64,000 bases of DNA, from NCBI RefSeq assembly GCF_021369635.1, contig NZ_JAJNBZ010000001.1:434001-498000 (forward strand), given 5' to 3'. The DNA is from Paenibacillus profundus (GTDB lineage Bacteria; Bacillota; Bacilli; Paenibacillales; Paenibacillaceae). The notes below the pieces were generated by a model that worked only from the letters and a program-made list of their open reading frames with translations, searched no databases and was not told the origin of the DNA. The translations under genes and the position numbers were made by a program. This document shows, piece by piece, positions 47,665-56,944 of the stretch; positions within the stretch are counted from its first letter, which is position 1; every line of letters starts with the position of its first letter.

Positions 47665-48522
47665 ATGTCAGATCAGAATGGGTCTCCGTTTTCGTTTACA
47701 CAGCAACAAAATGAGGCTCCCCCAGACGCTCAAGCACCGAAAGGTCCGCCTACCGTGGAGACGATTCAACAATTGGGGACCGCTTCAACTCCTTCTCCGG
47801 GTGAATCCAACATTTACTGCTTAAATATTATCGGACAAATCGAAGGTCATATCGTGCTTCCCCCCCAGAACAAGACTACGAAATATGAGCATGTTATTCC
47901 CCAACTGGTTGCGGCTGAACAGAACGCCAAGATTGAAGGAGTGCTCATCATTTTAAATACAGTCGGCGGCGATGTGGAAGCGGGTCTGGCTATTGCCGAG
48001 ATGGTCTCATCGATGTCTAAACCTACCGTGACGCTAGTGTTGGGAGGCGGGCATAGCATCGGCGTACCGATAGCCGTATCATCCGCTGTCAGTATAATCG
48101 CGGAGACGGCCACTATGACGATACACCCGATACGTCTGACGGGTCTTGTAATCGGCGTGCCGCAAACGTTCGAATATTTAGACAAAATGCAAGAACGGGT
48201 GGTACGCTTTGTTACGACTCATTCGCGTGTGTCTGAACAGAAATTTAAAGAACTCATGTTTACGACTGGCGAGCTTACACGGGATATCGGAACGACCGTA
48301 ATCGGAGTTGACGCGGTTCGATACGGTCTCATCGATGAGGTGGGTGGAATCGGCTTGGCATTACAGCACTTGAATCGAATGATTGATGAGAAAAGATCCA
48401 ATCCGATTGGGAATCCGAATATGAGCCCGAATGTGAATAATGTAAATCCGAGTATGAATCCCGGTGCGAAGCCAGTCCAAGCCCCTCCGGCTGCTCCGCC
48501 GATTGGAGGAGGACAAGCATAA
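47665..48522 (+). CDS. tepA: TepA/ClpP-like translocation and germination protease
   Basis: 285 residues from ATG 47665 (GGAGGGA upstream). A polar N-terminal segment, then a ClpP/crotonase-like serine protease core: [18 protein letters not shown], Ser in [16 protein letters not shown], and a His in [10 protein letters not shown]. Ends in an Asn/Pro-rich tail ([14 protein letters not shown]). B. subtilis TepA (YmfB/TepA) is linked to preprotein processing and degradation of spore proteins. Overlaps ylzJ by 1 nt. Confidence 0.9.
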   Translation: MSDQNGSPFSFTQQQNEAPPDAQAPKGPPTVETIQQLGTASTPSPGESNIYCLNIIGQIEGHIVLPPQNKTTKYEHVIPQLVAAEQNAKIEGVLIILNTVGGDVEAGLAIAEMVSSMSKPTVTLVLGGGHSIGVPIAVSSAVSIIAETATMTIHPIRLTGLVIGVPQTFEYLDKMQERVVRFVTTHSRVSEQKFKELMFTTGELTRDIGTTVIGVDAVRYGLIDEVGGIGLALQHLNRMIDEKRSNPIGNPNMSPNVNNVNPSMNPGAKPVQAPPAAPPIGGGQA

Positions 48523-48731
48523 TGTTATATACCGTTATGCCAATGGAACAGGTGTTGAATGGATATGATAAAGAGCCGAAATTTATGGAAATGGAATGGC
48601 AGGGACGCACTTTGCTGGTGGAGCAACTGGATTTGACAACCGTCCGAATCGAACGGTTGCTGCAAGGCCGCGGACTCCAGGACTTTTTACTCCCGTGTTT
48701 TGCTCCAGGCACTGTCTTATCGTTGCGTTAA
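48522..48731 (+). CDS. ylzJ: YlzJ-like small protein
   Basis: 69 residues starting [21 protein letters not shown], typical of the YlzJ family that always sits between tepA and spoIIIE in Bacillales. Function unknown. Starts on the last base of tepA, so translation is coupled. A terminator follows. Confidence 0.88.
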   Translation: MLYTVMPMEQVLNGYDKEPKFMEMEWQGRTLLVEQLDLTTVRIERLLQGRGLQDFLLPCFAPGTVLSLR

Positions 48732-48748
48732 CATATGGCTTGATGTGT

Positions 48749-48788
48749 GAGCACGCGCCTCTGTTCAGGAGGTAAGCGTGCTTTTTTG
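48749..48788 (+). terminator. Terminator after ylzJ
   Basis: GAGCACGCGCCTC-TGTTCA-GGAGGTAAGCGTGC hairpin followed by TTTTTTGT. Confidence 0.8.
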
Positions 48789-48825
48789 TCTTCATGGAAT
48801 GACAATAGGAAGAACGGCTGTTCTG

Positions 48826-48834
48826 TGCTATAAT
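48826..48834 (+). promoter_or_regulatory. Extended -10 promoter of spoIIIE
   Basis: TGC-TATAAT at 48826-48834 (TG one base before the -10). No good -35 is visible, which fits the extended -10 class. Start codon 22 nt downstream. Confidence 0.6.
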
Positions 48835-48856
48835 GTACAAATGGAGGTGACTGTAT

Positions 48857-51565
48857 TTGGCCCGCAGGAAGAAAAAAAAGCAATCCTTTAGCAAAAGCCT
48901 GAAATACGAAATATACGGTATTTTGCTTATTACGTGTTCCGTCATCGCGTTGTCTGGCGGGGCGGCTTTCGGGCGATCATTATCCAAAATTTCAGGGTTG
49001 CTATTAGGAAAATGGTATTTCATTATTCCGCTTATGTTCATATATATTGGCTTGGCGGTCATGATTAAACGAAATTGGCCGTCAGGGTGGAATCCGCGCA
49101 AGACAGGGATGGTATGCATCATGTTGGCTCTAACGATGATTAGTACCGTTCATACTGTTGAGCAGCGTATTTTGCCTGTTGCCGAAGATGTTAGAGCGGG
49201 ATTCATATTTCAAGACATACATAAGACATTAAAACTAGAATTACTGCAAGCTCAAGAGACAGGAACAGCAGGAACGATGCTGCAAAAGGATATAAGCGGC
49301 GGATACGTTGGCGCTGTGCTTTATTGCGCTTTGTTCATGCTGTTCGGCAGCCTTGGAAGCAAGCTTCTTACCATTGTGTTGCTATTTATCGGATTTATGC
49401 TGGCCACCCAGCTTTCTTATGTCGAACTCGTTCGTCTCCTGCGTACTCAGGTGAAGAAGTTGACCAATGTGCTGAAGAAGAAGCGCAAGGCGCGCTTGAA
49501 TGAACGCAAGCTGCAGGAAGGCAAACAGCGGGTCGCGGCTAAGCGTCCCTCGGAGGAATATATGCTGCCGGATTCGCTCGATGACGAGGAAGATGAAGAA
49601 GGACCTCCGCGCCGGAGTGCCAAGATCCCAATATTTATGCAATTGTTCAGCCGTAAACGTGCAGCCGAATATACAGATGAGGATGAAGAATACGGCGAAA
49701 GAGCAGTCTTCAAGGGGCGATCGAAAGCGGCGCGCTTGAGTGACGCCGATGATGAGGAAGATAGTCTAATTATAAATGCGGCAGGGACAGCGGCAGCCGC
49801 GAACGCTTCGAGTGGGATGCTCAATCAGCATGGTGATCTGGATTCCGGTTCCAACGAAGCTCCCAAGTTCCGAGATTTCTCAGCACAAGCGGATGAACCG
49901 GATTGGGCTGCTCAGGAAGGCGAATTGATAGAGCCCAATGCCGCCGCTGGCCAAGCGCCGTGGAAGCACGACGATACGGAGGATAATTGGGAGGAAGCAG
50001 CCCCTCAAGCTATTGCTCAACAAAGTGGTGGCAATTCGGGTGACACCGGATCAGCTGCCGAATTACTCCATGATGCTGACGGTGCGAATGCGGAAGGAGC
50101 AGCGGAAGCGGCAATGATTAAGCCGCCACCCCCTCCGGTTAAGCCGTACAAAATGCCGTCGTTCAATTTGTTGGCCAAGCAGCCGAACAGTGCCAAAGGC
50201 GGGGATCAAGCTGATTTCATGCAGACAGCCCGCAAGCTTGAGGCGACGCTGGAAAGCTTCGGGGTACGGGCTAAAGTATTGGAAGTGGTTCGCGGACCAG
50301 CGGTGACACGGTATGAGATTCAGCCTGACATCGGCGTTAAGGTAAGTCGGATTGTAAGTTTGTCCGATGACATCGCCCTTGCGCTTGCTGCGAAGGACAT
50401 TCGGATGGAGGCGCCGATACCGGGGAAATCTGCCATTGGTATCGAGGTGCCGAACAATGAGGTCTCGACGGTCACGATGCGTGAAGTGATGGAGACGCCG
50501 ACATTCCTAGAGGCCGCATCACGATTGTCAATCGCTCTTGGACGCGACATCTCGGGCACTCCGATCGTAGGCAACTTGGCCCGCATGCCTCACTTGCTCG
50601 TGGCGGGCGCTACAGGTTCAGGAAAGTCGGTATGTATTAATGGTATCATTACGAGCATTCTGTACAAGGCCAAGCCGGATGAAGTCAAATTTTTAATGGT
50701 AGATCCGAAAATGGTCGAGTTAAATGTGTATAACGGCATTCCACATCTGCTGGCGCCGGTCGTGACGGATCCACGTCGTGCATCGCTTGCGCTGAAGAAG
50801 ATCGTAGTAGAGATGGAGAAGCGATACGAGCTGTTCTCGAAGTCGGGCACACGGAATATTGAAGGATATAACAAGCTTGTCGCTGAAGAACCGGATAAGG
50901 TTCTGCCATACATTGTCATTATCGTCGACGAGTTGGCGGACTTGATGATGGTCGCTGCCAATGATGTCGAAGACGCGATCTGCCGATTGGCGCAAATGGC
51001 CCGTGCTGCAGGCATTCATTTAATTATTGCGACACAACGTCCTTCGGTTGACGTTATTACGGGTGTCATTAAGGCGAACATCCCTTCACGGATAGCATTT
51101 GGTGTGTCCTCTCAAGTGGATTCTCGCACCATTCTCGATATGGTGGGCGCGGAGAAGTTGCTGGGCCGGGGAGATATGCTCTTCCTGCCGATGGGCTCCT
51201 CGAAGCCAATTCGGGTACAGGGAGCGTTCTTGTCTGACCAGGAGGTAGAATCGGTCGTTTCCTTCGTCAGTGGACAAGGTCAGGCCGAATACAACGAAGA
51301 CTTAGTTCCGGAAATTGACGAGAACGGACTTGCAGCGGACGAGCCGATCGATGAACTGTATGAGCAAGCCATTCAGATGGTGCTTGAAGCGCAGCAGGCT
51401 TCAGCGTCCTTGCTTCAGCGGCGCATGAGAATCGGATACAACCGGGCGAGCCGGTTGATCGATCATATGCATATGCAGGGCATTATCGGACCTCATGAAG
51501 GGAGCCGACCGCGAGAAGTGCTCTTGACATTAGAGCAATATCAACAAAATAAAATATCTTCATAA
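48857..51565 (+). CDS. spoIIIE: SpoIIIE/FtsK DNA translocase
   Basis: 902 residues starting at TTG (GGAGGTG upstream). Four or so N-terminal membrane helices (about 20-195), then a long acidic, Ala-rich linker (about 225-430) broken by [13 protein letters not shown], then the FtsK alpha, beta domains with Walker A GATGSGKS near 583 and Walker [13 protein letters not shown], and the C-terminal gamma winged helix ([20 protein letters not shown]). Pumps the chromosome into the forespore and clears trapped DNA from septa. About 110 residues longer than the B. subtilis protein, with the excess in the linker. Confidence 0.95.
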   Translation: MARRKKKKQSFSKSLKYEIYGILLITCSVIALSGGAAFGRSLSKISGLLLGKWYFIIPLMFIYIGLAVMIKRNWPSGWNPRKTGMVCIMLALTMISTVHTVEQRILPVAEDVRAGFIFQDIHKTLKLELLQAQETGTAGTMLQKDISGGYVGAVLYCALFMLFGSLGSKLLTIVLLFIGFMLATQLSYVELVRLLRTQVKKLTNVLKKKRKARLNERKLQEGKQRVAAKRPSEEYMLPDSLDDEEDEEGPPRRSAKIPIFMQLFSRKRAAEYTDEDEEYGERAVFKGRSKAARLSDADDEEDSLIINAAGTAAAANASSGMLNQHGDLDSGSNEAPKFRDFSAQADEPDWAAQEGELIEPNAAAGQAPWKHDDTEDNWEEAAPQAIAQQSGGNSGDTGSAAELLHDADGANAEGAAEAAMIKPPPPPVKPYKMPSFNLLAKQPNSAKGGDQADFMQTARKLEATLESFGVRAKVLEVVRGPAVTRYEIQPDIGVKVSRIVSLSDDIALALAAKDIRMEAPIPGKSAIGIEVPNNEVSTVTMREVMETPTFLEAASRLSIALGRDISGTPIVGNLARMPHLLVAGATGSGKSVCINGIITSILYKAKPDEVKFLMVDPKMVELNVYNGIPHLLAPVVTDPRRASLALKKIVVEMEKRYELFSKSGTRNIEGYNKLVAEEPDKVLPYIVIIVDELADLMMVAANDVEDAICRLAQMARAAGIHLIIATQRPSVDVITGVIKANIPSRIAFGVSSQVDSRTILDMVGAEKLLGRGDMLFLPMGSSKPIRVQGAFLSDQEVESVVSFVSGQGQAEYNEDLVPEIDENGLAADEPIDELYEQAIQMVLEAQQASASLLQRRMRIGYNRASRLIDHMHMQGIIGPHEGSRPREVLLTLEQYQQNKISS

Positions 51566-51571
51566 CGTAAG

Positions 51572-51618
51572 AAAGGGATGCTCCGACGCCCTTAAAGTGT
51601 CGACATCCCCTTGTATTT
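51572..51618 (+). terminator. Terminator after spoIIIE
   Basis: AAAGGGATG...CGAC...GTCG-ACATCCCCTT pairing followed by GTATTTCT. Confidence 0.6.
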
Positions 51619-51693
51619 CTAAGGAAATAGATACTAACTATTTTTGAAAGTTAGTTTGCGTAAGAACATACATGAAGGATAAAAGATTGCCTC

Positions 51694-51828
51694 CTATTCG
51701 GCCCTTCTGGCCAGATGGTTGGCAATCTTTTTCATGTTCTGGGCAATAGCTGTCATGAGGGCGGGGGAGCAGGTGGTAGTGCCGCGAGATGGGTGTGCCT
51801 GTTCCATGCGTTGCCTCACTCTCCCCTT
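51694..51828 (-). pseudogene. Remnant of an IS transposase C-terminus (IS1182-like)
   Basis: On the minus strand an open frame ending at 51694 encodes ALMTAIAQNMKKIANHLARR before its stop. This ending resembles the C-terminal ALMTAxAQNMKKIA helix of IS1182-family transposases common in Paenibacillus. Only this short 3' end is recognisable; upstream the frame is not transposase-like and no catalytic residues are present. It is inactive. It lies in the 645-base spoIIIE-sleB gap. Confidence 0.5.
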
Positions 51829-51904
51829 CATTCAGAATGAGAGCCCCTCTCCCTTTCAAATCGGAAACATGTTGACGGGTTCTTTTGTCCATTCTCCCAT
51901 ATAG

Positions 51905-52130
51905 TCAGGTGGAGCACGCCGAGGATAAGGCACGCTTCGTTTCAATATACCATGGCATGAAGCGGCCGATTATGATGGCAATAAATCTAAACCGTAACGT
52001 CTTCTGAAGATAGGGGAGAGTGAAGCAAAAGAGCGATTAAAGCAAATCGCCGTCAGCCTAAACATGCTGCTGCACGAATGGAGCATTTCGTTAATGATGA
52101 AGCATAGCTATGGTCAAAATCTTAATCCAA
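51905..52130. other. Gap before the sleB-like gene with no accepted gene
   Basis: I see no gene with a start and Shine-Dalgarno. An open + strand frame of about 40 codons (52007-52138; begins after TAA, no ATG start) reads EAKERLKQIAVSLN and ends NLNPNE; it may be the decayed end of a gene. The rest has no recognisable feature. Confidence 0.4.
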
Positions 52131-52132
52131 AT

Positions 52133-52162
52133 GAATAGAACTTGCTGCGTTTTCTCATAATA
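52133..52162 (+). promoter_or_regulatory. Sigma-G-type promoter of the sleB-like gene
   Basis: GAATA at 52133-52137, 18-nt spacer, CATAATA at 52156-52162: fits the forespore sigma-G consensus GHATR-N17/18-CATWHTA. The start codon is 49 nt downstream. Confidence 0.78.
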
Positions 52163-52210
52163 AAGTTGCCAATCCTGTCAAATTCACAAGAGAGAGGTAG
52201 ACGTTAGGCC

Positions 52211-52957
52211 ATGAGAAAACGCATGATTTGGATTACGATGTGTATGGTGTTCGTGCTGTTCGGCGCATATCAGTACAAGCATATGACACAGTCCGCTGCC
52301 ACTTTCAGCAATGCAACCATAAAGTATGGATCAACGGGACAAGACGTAAATGAGCTGCAAGGACGGCTGAAGTTTTTAGGCTATTATGACGGTAAAGTGG
52401 ATGGTGTGTTCGGTAGCTCCACGCTTGAATCTGTAAAGTGGTTCCAGTGGAAGTTCGGTATGAAGGCAGATGGTGTAGCTGGTCCGAAGACGAAATTGAA
52501 GCTGTATAACGCTACGAAAAATTGGAAGCCGGGAGCGGCAGAGACTGCGCCAAGCGCTTCAAAGCCCAAAAACAACGTCAGCGGCTCCAACAATCTTGGA
52601 TTTTCCGAAAATGATTTGAAACTAATGGCCAATGCCGTATATGGCGAGTCTCGCGGCGAACCATACGAAGGCCAGGTAGCTGTGGCCGCTGTCATTCTTA
52701 ACCGGGTAAAATCACCTAGCTTCCCGAACACAGTATCGGGCGTTATATTCCAACCAGGGGCATTCACTGCCGTAGCAGACGGCCAAATCTGGTTGACGCC
52801 CAATGAAAAGGCACGCCAAGCTGTACAGGATGCGATCGAAGGATGGGATCCAAGCGGCGGCTGCCTGTATTATTTCAACCCGGTTACCGCCACGTCCAAG
52901 TGGATTTGGACCCGGACTCAAGTGAAAACGATCGGCAAGCATATATTCTGTATGTAG
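52211..52957 (+). CDS. sleB: SleB-like spore cortex-lytic enzyme
   Basis: 248 residues. A signal sequence (MRKRMIWITMCMVFVLFGAY), one peptidoglycan-binding domain (about 38-98, KYGSTGQDVNELQGRLKFLG and DGVFGSSTLESV), a Pro/Ser linker, then a hydrolase-2 (SleB) domain from about 140 with Glu in AVYGESRGEPYEGQVAVAAV and LNRVKSPSFPNTVSGV. Lytic transglycosylase acting on muramic-delta-lactam cortex peptidoglycan at germination. A sigma-G-type promoter precedes it. No ypeB gene follows, unlike the sleB-ypeB operon of Bacillus, so a paralogue of the cell-wall hydrolase group (for example CwlJ-like or a second SleB) is possible. Confidence 0.88.
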   Translation: MRKRMIWITMCMVFVLFGAYQYKHMTQSAATFSNATIKYGSTGQDVNELQGRLKFLGYYDGKVDGVFGSSTLESVKWFQWKFGMKADGVAGPKTKLKLYNATKNWKPGAAETAPSASKPKNNVSGSNNLGFSENDLKLMANAVYGESRGEPYEGQVAVAAVILNRVKSPSFPNTVSGVIFQPGAFTAVADGQIWLTPNEKARQAVQDAIEGWDPSGGCLYYFNPVTATSKWIWTRTQVKTIGKHIFCM

Positions 52958-52965
52958 CATTCGGA

Positions 52966-53012
52966 ACGAAGAAGCAATGGTCAGGGCTCGACCGTTCGCT
53001 TCTTTGTTTTTA
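52966..53012 (+). terminator. Terminator after the sleB-like gene
   Basis: AACGAAGAAGC...GGTC-AGGGCT-CGACC...GCTTCTT hairpin followed by TGTTTTT. Confidence 0.7.
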
Positions 53013-53135
53013 AATGGAAGTGCAATTTCTATATTCGGTATGTGGCAAGTATACTATGGATAAATATCGAATATAAGATGCAAGATGCATGACAATAGCC
53101 GTGTAGGGGACACGGAAGAAGAGAGGTAAACACTC

Positions 53136-54416
53136 GTGAGCAAACCTACTTTTGAACGAGGCAATGTCAAAGGCATACGGGTTCACGTTATGCCGACGAA
53201 TCGCTTCAAAACGTTCGCCATCTCCGTATACGTAGGGATACCGCTTCAGGAAGAAACGGTTACCCCGATCGCATTGACGCCATTTGTGCTTCGGCGAGGG
53301 ACGGCTTCTTATCCGGAAACGATTCGCTTTCGCGAGCGGCTGGACGAAATGTATGGTGCAGGATTTGGGTTCGACGTATACAAGCGGGGAGATTATCAAA
53401 TTATACAGTTCCGTATGGACGTAATTAACGATACGTTCGTCCGTTCTGCAGACTCCTTGCTCGGTCAGGCGTTTCAATTTATGGGCGATGTCATTACTTC
53501 GCCTGTCACGGAAGAAGGAGTCTTCCGCAACAAGTATGTGACAGAGGAGAAAGAGACGCTGCGCCAGCGCATTGAATCGATTGTGAACGATAAGATACGA
53601 TACGCGGCAGAGCGCTGCATTGAGGAAATGTGCAAAGATGAGCCATACCGGCTCCATGCACTTGGCGATCGTCAAGATTTGGATGGTATCGACGCACAAT
53701 CGCTGCACGAGAAATATCGTTGGTGGCTGGAGCATGCCGCGATCGATGTGTATGTCGTAGGCGACACGACACTCGAAGAGGTGGAACGATACATTAACGA
53801 GTCCTTCGTCTTGAGCCGGATGGGCGAAACGCCTTATGCACGTTCTATGCCCGTTCCTCGGACCGGAGAACCGAACACGGTCGTCGAACGTCTGGACGTC
53901 AGTCAAGGGAAGCTTAACATGGGGCTTCGCTCCACCATCACTTACGCGGACAATGGGTATCCGGCAGCACTGTTATTCAATGGTGTGCTAGGCGGTTATC
54001 CACATTCGAAGCTATTTATTCATGTCCGGGAAAAGAACAGCCTTGCCTATTATGCATCATCGCGCTTTGACGGCCATAAAGGAATTTGCACGATCCAATC
54101 GGGGATTGAGTTCCAAAACTTTGATAAAGCGCAGCTTATTATTAAAGATCAGCTGGAAGCAATGAAGGCCGGACAGATTGAATCATTGGAGCTGAACCAG
54201 ACGAAGGCGATGATAGCCAATCAGCTTCGGGAAATTGACGACTCAGCTTTTGAAATGATCGGTTTTGATTTTAACCGTGTCTTATCTGGCCGCGAACGCT
54301 CTACAGCCCAATTAATAGATGAGATTATACAAACGGATGAAACGCGCATACAAGAAGCGGCACAAACCTTTCATTTGGACACGATATACTTCTTGCGTAA
54401 TCGGGAGGAGGTTTAA
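53136..54416 (+). CDS. ymfF: YmfF, M16-like protein without the zinc motif
   Basis: 426 residues with GAGAGGTAAAC before the GTG start. M16 peptidase fold. Where active members have HxxEH, this one has LTPFVLRRGT, so the zinc site is missing. C-terminal half has GVLGGYPHSKLFIHVREKNSLAYY, typical of the non-catalytic partner. It directly precedes ymfH, an active-site-bearing M16 protein (2 nt gap), implying a heterodimer such as MPP or AlbE/AlbF types. Role unassigned. Confidence 0.9.
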   Translation: MSKPTFERGNVKGIRVHVMPTNRFKTFAISVYVGIPLQEETVTPIALTPFVLRRGTASYPETIRFRERLDEMYGAGFGFDVYKRGDYQIIQFRMDVINDTFVRSADSLLGQAFQFMGDVITSPVTEEGVFRNKYVTEEKETLRQRIESIVNDKIRYAAERCIEEMCKDEPYRLHALGDRQDLDGIDAQSLHEKYRWWLEHAAIDVYVVGDTTLEEVERYINESFVLSRMGETPYARSMPVPRTGEPNTVVERLDVSQGKLNMGLRSTITYADNGYPAALLFNGVLGGYPHSKLFIHVREKNSLAYYASSRFDGHKGICTIQSGIEFQNFDKAQLIIKDQLEAMKAGQIESLELNQTKAMIANQLREIDDSAFEMIGFDFNRVLSGRERSTAQLIDEIIQTDETRIQEAAQTFHLDTIYFLRNREEV

Positions 54417-54418
54417 CG

Positions 54419-55699
54419 ATGGAGCAACGTCAATATTCCCAGTTGCAAGAAACGTTATATTACGAACGAATGGACAACGGTTTAGATGTCTACGTCTTGC
54501 CGAAGCCAGGCTTTCAGAAGACGTATGCAACGTTTTCGACGAAGTATGGTTCTATAGACAATCATTTTAAGGTTGAGGGCCAGAACGCGATTCAAGTCCC
54601 TGACGGTATCGCACATTTTCTCGAGCATAAAATGTTTGAAGAGCCTGAGGGTGATATTTTTGCAACCTTTGCCCAACAGGGCGCTTCTGCGAACGCATTC
54701 ACAACCTTTGACCGTACCGTATACTTGTTCTCTTCCACCGCCCGAGTTGAGGAAAGTTTGGAGACATTAATTGATTTCGTGCAAAGACCATACTTTACGG
54801 ATGAGAACGTAGAGAAGGAAAAGGGAATTATTGCGCAGGAAATCAACATGTATCGAGACAATCCGGCATGGCGTTCCTACTTCGGATTAATCGAGGCGAT
54901 GTACCAGCGTCACCCAGTACACATCGATATTGCCGGAACGGTTGAATCGATCGGCACGATTACGAAGGAGACACTGTATACGTGTTACCACACCTTTTAC
55001 CATCCGACCAATATGCTGCTGTTCGTCGTCGGCGGTGTAGATGAACAAGCTATTTTTGAATTAGTGCGGCGCAATCAATCGCAGAAGCAGTTCGAGCCAC
55101 AAGGACAAATCGATCGTATTTTCGAAGCAGAACCTGATGCGGTACAAGAGGCCAGACGTGTCTCGAAGCTGCCCGTTTCCATCCCGCGCTGCTTGTTCGG
55201 ATGCAAAGAACCCCGAACAGGACTGGAAGGCAGAGCGCTCTTGGAGTATGAAATTGCAACGCGCGTCATGATGGATTTGCTGCTGGGCAGCAGCTCGCCA
55301 CTGAACCAGATCCTATATGAAGAAGGACTGACAACCGATTCATTCGGCAGCGAGTTCAACTGCAGTCCGGATTATGCGTTCTCGATTATGGGCGGAGAAA
55401 CCAAGGAGCCGGATCGCTTAGTGCAGCGTGTACAGGAACTAATTGAACAAGCGAAGCAGAAAGGCTTCGAAATGGCTTCGTTCGAACGTATTCGCAATAA
55501 AGCGATCGGTTCTTATTTGCGAATGCTTAATTCGCCAGAAGCAATTGCTAATGAATTCACGAAGTTCAAGTTCCGGGATACGGATTTATTTGATATAATT
55601 TCCGTATACGAATCACTAAAGTTAGAACAGGTTCATCAGCGGCTTCAAGAACATTTCGATTGGAATCGATTAGCGGTTTCAATCGTGGAACAGCCGTAG
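54419..55699 (+). CDS. ymfH: YmfH, M16 zinc peptidase
   Basis: 426 residues, starting 2 nt after ymfF with GGGAGGAGG upstream. Zinc motif HFLEHKMFEEPEGD near 67, with the distal Glu in IIAQEINMYRDNPAW. The C-terminal domain has LLLGSSSPLNQILYEEGL. Probably forms the catalytic half of a complex with YmfF. A terminator follows. Confidence 0.92.
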   Translation: MEQRQYSQLQETLYYERMDNGLDVYVLPKPGFQKTYATFSTKYGSIDNHFKVEGQNAIQVPDGIAHFLEHKMFEEPEGDIFATFAQQGASANAFTTFDRTVYLFSSTARVEESLETLIDFVQRPYFTDENVEKEKGIIAQEINMYRDNPAWRSYFGLIEAMYQRHPVHIDIAGTVESIGTITKETLYTCYHTFYHPTNMLLFVVGGVDEQAIFELVRRNQSQKQFEPQGQIDRIFEAEPDAVQEARRVSKLPVSIPRCLFGCKEPRTGLEGRALLEYEIATRVMMDLLLGSSSPLNQILYEEGLTTDSFGSEFNCSPDYAFSIMGGETKEPDRLVQRVQELIEQAKQKGFEMASFERIRNKAIGSYLRMLNSPEAIANEFTKFKFRDTDLFDIISVYESLKLEQVHQRLQEHFDWNRLAVSIVEQP

Positions 55700-55704
55700 T
55701 ATAT

Positions 55705-55740
55705 GAAGGCGTGCCTGACTAACGGGTACGCCTTCTTTGT
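55705..55740 (+). terminator. Terminator after ymfH
   Basis: GAAGGCGTGCC-TGACTAACG-GGTACGCCTTC hairpin followed by TTTGT. Confidence 0.75.
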
Positions 55741-55788
55741 ATTTCGGTATTAGTCCAAGGTTACAGCATGTAAAGGGGAGAACAGGGA

Positions 55789-56535
55789 ATGAAGGCTTTA
55801 GCGGAAACTTCCGTGTTGATTACAGGAGCAAGCCGGGGGATTGGGGCTGCCATCGCTGAACGATTCGCTTCCGTGGGGATGAAGGTCATCATCCATTATT
55901 TGCAGTCCCATGAATCCGCCAATGAAGTGGCGAGACGGTGCTTGGCATATGGCGGCGAAGTGATGACGATCGCAGCTGATTTACGTTCAGGGGAACAGAT
56001 CGATCGGATGAAAACGAAGCTGGACGAGCTCGGGTTCACACCGGATATTGTTGTAAATAATGCAGGTGTCGCGTATTACGGTCTGTTTACCGATGTGACG
56101 GAAGAAGAATGGGATGAATGCATGAGCATTAATTTAAAGGGGATGTTTCTATGCGCCCAACGATTTGTGCCCCATATGATTTCGCAGAAATACGGTCGCA
56201 TCATTAATGTATCATCGATCTGGGGCATTACGGGGGCTTCTTGTGAAGTGATGTATTCCACGGCAAAGGGCGGGGTAAATGCGTTTACGAAGGCGTTGGC
56301 CAAAGAGCTTGCCCCATCCGGTGTGACAGTCAATGCGGTTGCTCCAGGTGCAGTGGACACGGATATGGTCAAACATTTGGATAATGAGGAGCGGGTTGCT
56401 CTTCAGGACGATATTCCGCTAGGCCGCCTTGGCACTCCAGAAGAAGTAGCATCGCTTGTCTACTTCTTGGCTTTACCGGAGTCGAGCTACATTACGGGAC
56501 AGGTCATCAGCCCCAACGGAGGATGGCAAACATAG
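55789..56535 (+). CDS. ymfI: Short-chain dehydrogenase/reductase (YmfI)
   Basis: 248 residues. Classical SDR: cofactor motif TGASRGIGAAIAERF, NNAG in VVNNAGVAYYG, catalytic Ser in NVSSIWG and YxxxK in MYSTAKGGVN. The C-terminus SSYITGQVISPNGGWQT resembles FabG-type reductases. Substrate unknown. Position after ymfH matches ymfI. Confidence 0.93.
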   Translation: MKALAETSVLITGASRGIGAAIAERFASVGMKVIIHYLQSHESANEVARRCLAYGGEVMTIAADLRSGEQIDRMKTKLDELGFTPDIVVNNAGVAYYGLFTDVTEEEWDECMSINLKGMFLCAQRFVPHMISQKYGRIINVSSIWGITGASCEVMYSTAKGGVNAFTKALAKELAPSGVTVNAVAPGAVDTDMVKHLDNEERVALQDDIPLGRLGTPEEVASLVYFLALPESSYITGQVISPNGGWQT

Positions 56536-56597
56536 CCAGGGCGCAATCCATTCATGTCAATCATACTCCCGAGGCAGGTTTTATCTATGATGAGAAC

Positions 56598-56627
56598 GCA
56601 TAATTCTGGCCTCAATCGTACATATTA
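56598..56627 (+). promoter_or_regulatory. Sigma-G-type promoter of the DUF3243 gene
   Basis: GCATA at 56598-56602, 18-nt spacer, CATATTA at 56621-56627, fitting GHATR-N18-CATWHTA. The start codon is 43 nt downstream. Confidence 0.7.
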
Positions 56628-56669
56628 CGACTGTTGACGCATTAACTAAAGCGACAAGGAGGCGTTCTC

Positions 56670-56924
56670 ATGTCATCTGTACTTAAAAGTTTCGACTCAT
56701 GGAAAAAATTTCTTGGCGAGCGCGTCAAGCAAGCAAAAGGAATTGGTATGACAGAAGAAACCATTTCCAAATTAGCTTATGAAATCGGCTCGTTCTTGGA
56801 TGAGAAAGTGGATCCTCAGAATCAGCAGGAGCGCACGCTGAAAGAGTTGTGGGAGGTCGGATCCGATGAAGATCGGAAGACGATTGCCCGCTTGATGGTG
56901 AAATTGGCTGAGCGCAACGGCTAA
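56670..56924 (+). CDS. ymfJ: YmfJ-like DUF3243 protein
   Basis: 84 residues with AAGGAGGCG upstream. All-helical and charged: SWKKFLGERVKQAKGIGM near 10, GSFLDEKVDPQNQQERTLKELW near 43. DUF3243 proteins are small and conserved in spore formers with no known activity. The preceding sigma-G-like promoter suggests forespore expression. Confidence 0.88.
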   Translation: MSSVLKSFDSWKKFLGERVKQAKGIGMTEETISKLAYEIGSFLDEKVDPQNQQERTLKELWEVGSDEDRKTIARLMVKLAERNG

Positions 56925-56944
56925 TTGACACATGGCAGAGCAGC

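Noticed and set aside
53010-53906. 298-codon antisense ORF over ymfF
   Set aside because: No Shine-Dalgarno or recognisable domain; ymfF is well supported on the + strand.
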